NCBI GenBank assembly: GCA_017989485.1
Contig: JAGNPU010000079.1
Location: 1-7,608 of the forward strand
Direction: 5' to 3'
From: Neisseriaceae bacterium
GTDB taxonomy: Bacteria; Pseudomonadota; Gammaproteobacteria; Burkholderiales; Neisseriaceae
Length of the DNA: 7,608 nt
Part shown: piece by piece, positions 5,576 to 7,608 of the stretch
Numbering within the stretch: position 1 is the stretch's first letter
Layout of the letters: each line of letters begins with the position of its first letter
The notes under the pieces: model-generated
The model's input: only the letters and a program-made list of their open reading frames with translations
What the model was told of the DNA's origin: nothing
Databases searched by the model: none
Translations under genes and position numbers: made by a program

Positions 5576-5596
5576 TGCCTGATTGCTTGCTGTGGC

Positions 5597-6304
5597 CTAA
5601 GACGATGATGGTTTCGCCTGGGCCACCAGCCAGTTAAATAGCCCCTGTTGCTGCACGTCATCAATGGCCGACAGTTCGGGATGCCATTGCACGGCGACCC
5701 ACTCTGGATAGCCGTGCAATGTAACGGCCTCAATGACCCCATCCGCTGCCCAAGCCACCGCCTGTAAGTCCTTACCCAATTGGTCTATGCCCTGATGGTG
5801 CCACGATGCCGTGCGTACCTGCTCGCCGATGAGGCTGGCCAAGTGGCTGTCCCGGTTAATGCTGACCTCATGCATAATCGGCTGGCGTTCTGGACTGCGG
5901 TGCAAGACGTCTTCACCGACCACGTCAGGCAAATGCACGTGTAGGGTGCCGCCCAAAACGGTATTCAACACCTGCATGCCTCGGCAAATCGCCAAAACAG
6001 GTTTGGGCTTGGCCAATAAGGCATTGAGCAAAGCCATTTCGGCATGGTCTCGCTCGGGGCTGACCCCATAAATGGTTTCATGGTCTGGCCCGCCAAATGC
6101 TTTAGGATCAATGTCGCCACCGCCAATCAACACGACGGCGTCGACGGCAGCCAACCACTCCTCGGCGCCATCCAAACATTGGCTCGGCAACAAGACGGGC
6201 ACGCCGCCCGCGCGCAACACCGCCTCAACATAGGGCACCGGCGTATGCCAGCCATGTTCGGCCCCTGCGGGATACGTGGTTAAACCAATGACGGGTCTGC
6301 TCAT
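5597..6304 (-). CDS. PuuD-like gamma-glutamyl hydrolase (class I glutamine amidotransferase fold, peptidase C26)
   Basis: A 235-residue cytoplasmic enzyme of the gamma-glutamyl-GABA hydrolase family, which cleaves gamma-glutamyl amides to glutamate plus a free amine or amino acid. The catalytic triad is visible: nucleophile C107 in LAICRGMQVLN, and H208 and E210 in VQWHPE. Other family marks are VIGLT near the N-terminus, LIGGGDIDP (59-67), PERDHAE (83-89), GGTLHVHLPD (118-127) and the HHQGI segment (169-173). Length is close to PuuD (about 250). The ATG at 6302-6304 overlaps the dehydrogenase stop as ATGA, and AAGGA lies five bases upstream, so translation is probably coupled. With alcohol and aldehyde dehydrogenases before it and an ethanolamine permease after it, the likely substrate is a gamma-glutamyl product of an amino alcohol, for example gamma-glutamylglycine. 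This assignment is inference. Confidence 0.88.
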   Translation of the reverse strand: MSRPVIGLTTYPAGAEHGWHTPVPYVEAVLRAGGVPVLLPSQCLDGAEEWLAAVDAVVLIGGGDIDPKAFGGPDHETIYGVSPERDHAEMALLNALLAKPKPVLAICRGMQVLNTVLGGTLHVHLPDVVGEDVLHRSPERQPIMHEVSINRDSHLASLIGEQVRTASWHHQGIDQLGKDLQAVAWAADGVIEAVTLHGYPEWVAVQWHPELSAIDDVQQQGLFNWLVAQAKPSSS

Positions 6305-7461
6305 AGCGTTCCTTTCACGGCGGCAATGAAGATGGCGCGATAGTCTGCGGCGCTGAGGTTAATCGGGTTTCCCCCATCGCTTGGGTCTGCTTTGGCGGCG
6401 GTGCCAATCTCATCGGCACGCGTCTCGTCGATGCCAATCTCGGCCAGGCTGTGCGGAATATTCAATTGCGCCCGCAAGGCCAGTATCCAAGCCAAAAAGC
6501 CCTCAAACGTGGCGTCGGCCAAGCCGATGTAGCGGGCGGCCGCCGCAATGCGTTCGGCCACGGCGGCTCGGTTTCTGATCAAAACATAGGGCAGCATGAT
6601 GGCGTTGGCCAAGCCATGATGGGTATCGAACACGGCGCCAATGGGATGAGACAAGGCATGGACGCCGCCCAGTCCTTTTTGGAAGGCGGTCGCGCCCATG
6701 ATGGAGGCCGCCAACATCTGGCTGCGCGCTTCGATGTCGGTGCCATCGGCACAGGCCCGGGGCAACCAATCATGTACCAACTTCATGCCTTCTAAGGCCA
6801 CGCCTTGCGCCATGGGGTGATAAAACGGCGAACAATAGGCTTCTAAATTATGCACAAAGGCATCAATGCCGGTCGCAGCAGTCAAGTGAACCGGCAAACC
6901 GATGGTTAAGGCGGGGTCGGCCAGGACGATTTTGGGCAACATGCTGGGATGGAAAATAATCACCTTACGGTGGGCGACTTCGTCGATGATTAAAGAAGCG
7001 CGCCCGACTTCTGAGCCGGTGCCAGAGGTGGTGGGAATCGCAATCGAAGGCGCCACGCCGGCCACATCGACCCGGGTCCAATTGTCGCCCTCGTCTTCAA
7101 AATCCCATAAAGGCCGCGTTTGGCCTGCCATTAAGGCAATGGCCTTGCCCACGTCTAAGGCGCTGCCGCCCCCGATGGCCACGACACCATCGTGGCCGCC
7201 TTGACGATAGGCGGCCACGCCTTTATCAACGTCCTGTCCGCCAGGGTTAGGGCGTACTTGGTCAAACAGGCCAAAGTCTGGAAAAGTGCCCTGTAACAAA
7301 GCTTTTAAGTCTGCCAGTATCGGCAGTTTGGCCAAGCCAGAGTCGGTCACCACCAATGGTTTTTTGATGTTTAGCTCGGCACACAGTGCGGGCAGCTCTT
7401 GAATTCGGCCTGCCCCAAAACGAATGGCCGTAGGGTAATGCCAGTTTGCGGTTAGATTCAT
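6301..7461 (-). CDS. Iron-containing (group III) alcohol dehydrogenase
   Basis: A 386-residue NAD(P)-dependent oxidoreductase of the iron-dependent alcohol dehydrogenase family. The dinucleotide motif GGGSALDVGK is at residues 97-106, and the family block PTTSGTGSEVGRASLI at 143-158. By comparison with FucO, the metal ligands are D200 and H204 (GIDAFVHNLEAY), H268 (GVHALSHPIG) and H282 (THHGLANA); H272 is the extra conserved active-site histidine. All are present, so it should be active. The start at 7459-7461 has AAGGA seven bases upstream and lies 44 bp after the aldehyde dehydrogenase stop. Its stop overlaps the next start as ATGA. In this operon it probably oxidises the hydroxyl of a gamma-glutamylated amino alcohol to the aldehyde; free short alcohols, as for EutG, are an alternative. 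Confidence 0.9.
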   Translation of the reverse strand: MNLTANWHYPTAIRFGAGRIQELPALCAELNIKKPLVVTDSGLAKLPILADLKALLQGTFPDFGLFDQVRPNPGGQDVDKGVAAYRQGGHDGVVAIGGGSALDVGKAIALMAGQTRPLWDFEDEGDNWTRVDVAGVAPSIAIPTTSGTGSEVGRASLIIDEVAHRKVIIFHPSMLPKIVLADPALTIGLPVHLTAATGIDAFVHNLEAYCSPFYHPMAQGVALEGMKLVHDWLPRACADGTDIEARSQMLAASIMGATAFQKGLGGVHALSHPIGAVFDTHHGLANAIMLPYVLIRNRAAVAERIAAAARYIGLADATFEGFLAWILALRAQLNIPHSLAEIGIDETRADEIGTAAKADPSDGGNPINLSAADYRAIFIAAVKGTL

Positions 7462-7505
7462 GGTATGTTCCTTATGTTATGGGTAGCTGACGCAGGGCTT
7501 GGCCC

Positions 7506-7608
7506 TTATGCGATCCGAAAGTGGTAAGACTTCACCCGAGTGAGCTGGGCATAGCCCAACGCCGACAGCGAAATGCCATGGCCGGTGTCTTTCACCCCCG
7601 TCCAGGCC
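7506..7608 (-). CDS. Aldehyde dehydrogenase, C-terminal end
   Basis: Only the last 33 codons and the TAA stop (7506-7508) lie in the window; the gene begins beyond the right edge. The fragment reads GVKDTGHGISLSALGY followed by LTRVKSYHFRIA, matching the C-terminal GxKDSGxGxxxSxxGYxxLTRxK block of NAD(P)-dependent aldehyde dehydrogenases. The catalytic Cys and Glu are outside the window. It is 44 bp upstream of the alcohol dehydrogenase on the same strand, so the two would carry out consecutive oxidations, alcohol to aldehyde to acid. Confidence 0.75.
   Translation of the reverse strand, partial: AWTGVKDTGHGISLSALGYAQLTRVKSYHFRIA

Larger units (their letters stand above)
5286..5596 (-). promoter_or_regulatory. 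311-bp intergenic leader upstream of eutH
   Basis: The long gap between the hydrolase stop and eutH holds no full gene. In transcription order it contains a long hairpin (5518-5575), an 8-codon mini-ORF with a good ribosome binding site (5434-5460), a 13-bp palindrome TTGGCCTGGCCAA (5414-5426), and the eutH ribosome binding site (5293-5298). It may carry a separate eutH promoter or an mRNA processing region. A TATATT box occurs just before the mini-ORF, but I see no convincing -35 partner. Confidence 0.4.

Noticed and set aside
5506..5742. 78-codon minus-strand frame overlapping the end of the hydrolase gene
   Set aside because: It is out of frame with the well-supported PuuD-like gene and has no ribosome binding site or recognisable content.

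Overview
The window reads as chromosome-type DNA from a Gram-negative bacterium, most likely a gamma- or betaproteobacterium. The evidence is a dedicated outer-membrane TolC-like channel beside a periplasmic adaptor and a CvaB-like exporter, plus proteobacterial-style Shine-Dalgarno sites and rho-independent terminators. I cannot name a genus. All convincing genes lie on the minus strand, so transcription runs from high to low coordinates.

Right part (about 4040-7608): a catabolic operon of comparatively GC-rich genes. In transcription order these are the C-terminal end of an aldehyde dehydrogenase (7506-7608, cut by the window edge), an iron-containing alcohol dehydrogenase (6301-7461), a PuuD-like gamma-glutamyl hydrolase (5597-6304, overlapping the dehydrogenase by 4 bp), a 311-bp gap with a hairpin and an 8-codon mini-ORF, an EutH-type ethanolamine permease (4086-5285), and a strong bidirectional terminator (4045-4069). 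No ethanolamine ammonia-lyase or microcompartment gene is visible. Amine import, alcohol oxidation, aldehyde oxidation and gamma-glutamyl hydrolysis together fit a gamma-glutamylated amino-alcohol (ethanolamine) pathway better than the classical eut route. The expected glutamine-synthetase-like first enzyme would lie outside the window.

Middle part (about 2805-4040): AT-rich and mostly non-coding. It holds one small probable DNA-binding protein (3145-3363) with its own terminator (2988-3026), a 30-bp palindrome in front of the secretion operon, two sets of concentric inverted repeats (3712-3811 and 3863-3941), a locally GC-richer patch (about 3510-3660) and a few weak mini-ORFs. It looks like an accessory boundary or a graveyard of mobile DNA, but no transposase is recognisable.

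Left part (1-2804): a complete-looking set of type I secretion genes in operon order: TolC-like outer-membrane channel (1515-2804), HlyD/CvaA-like adaptor (230-1492), and the first 65 codons of a CvaB-like ABC exporter with an N-terminal C39 peptidase domain (1-195, continuing off the left edge). This is the architecture of a colicin V/microcin exporter that clips double-glycine leaders during export. I found no double-glycine precursor in the window, so the cargo is probably further left or elsewhere.
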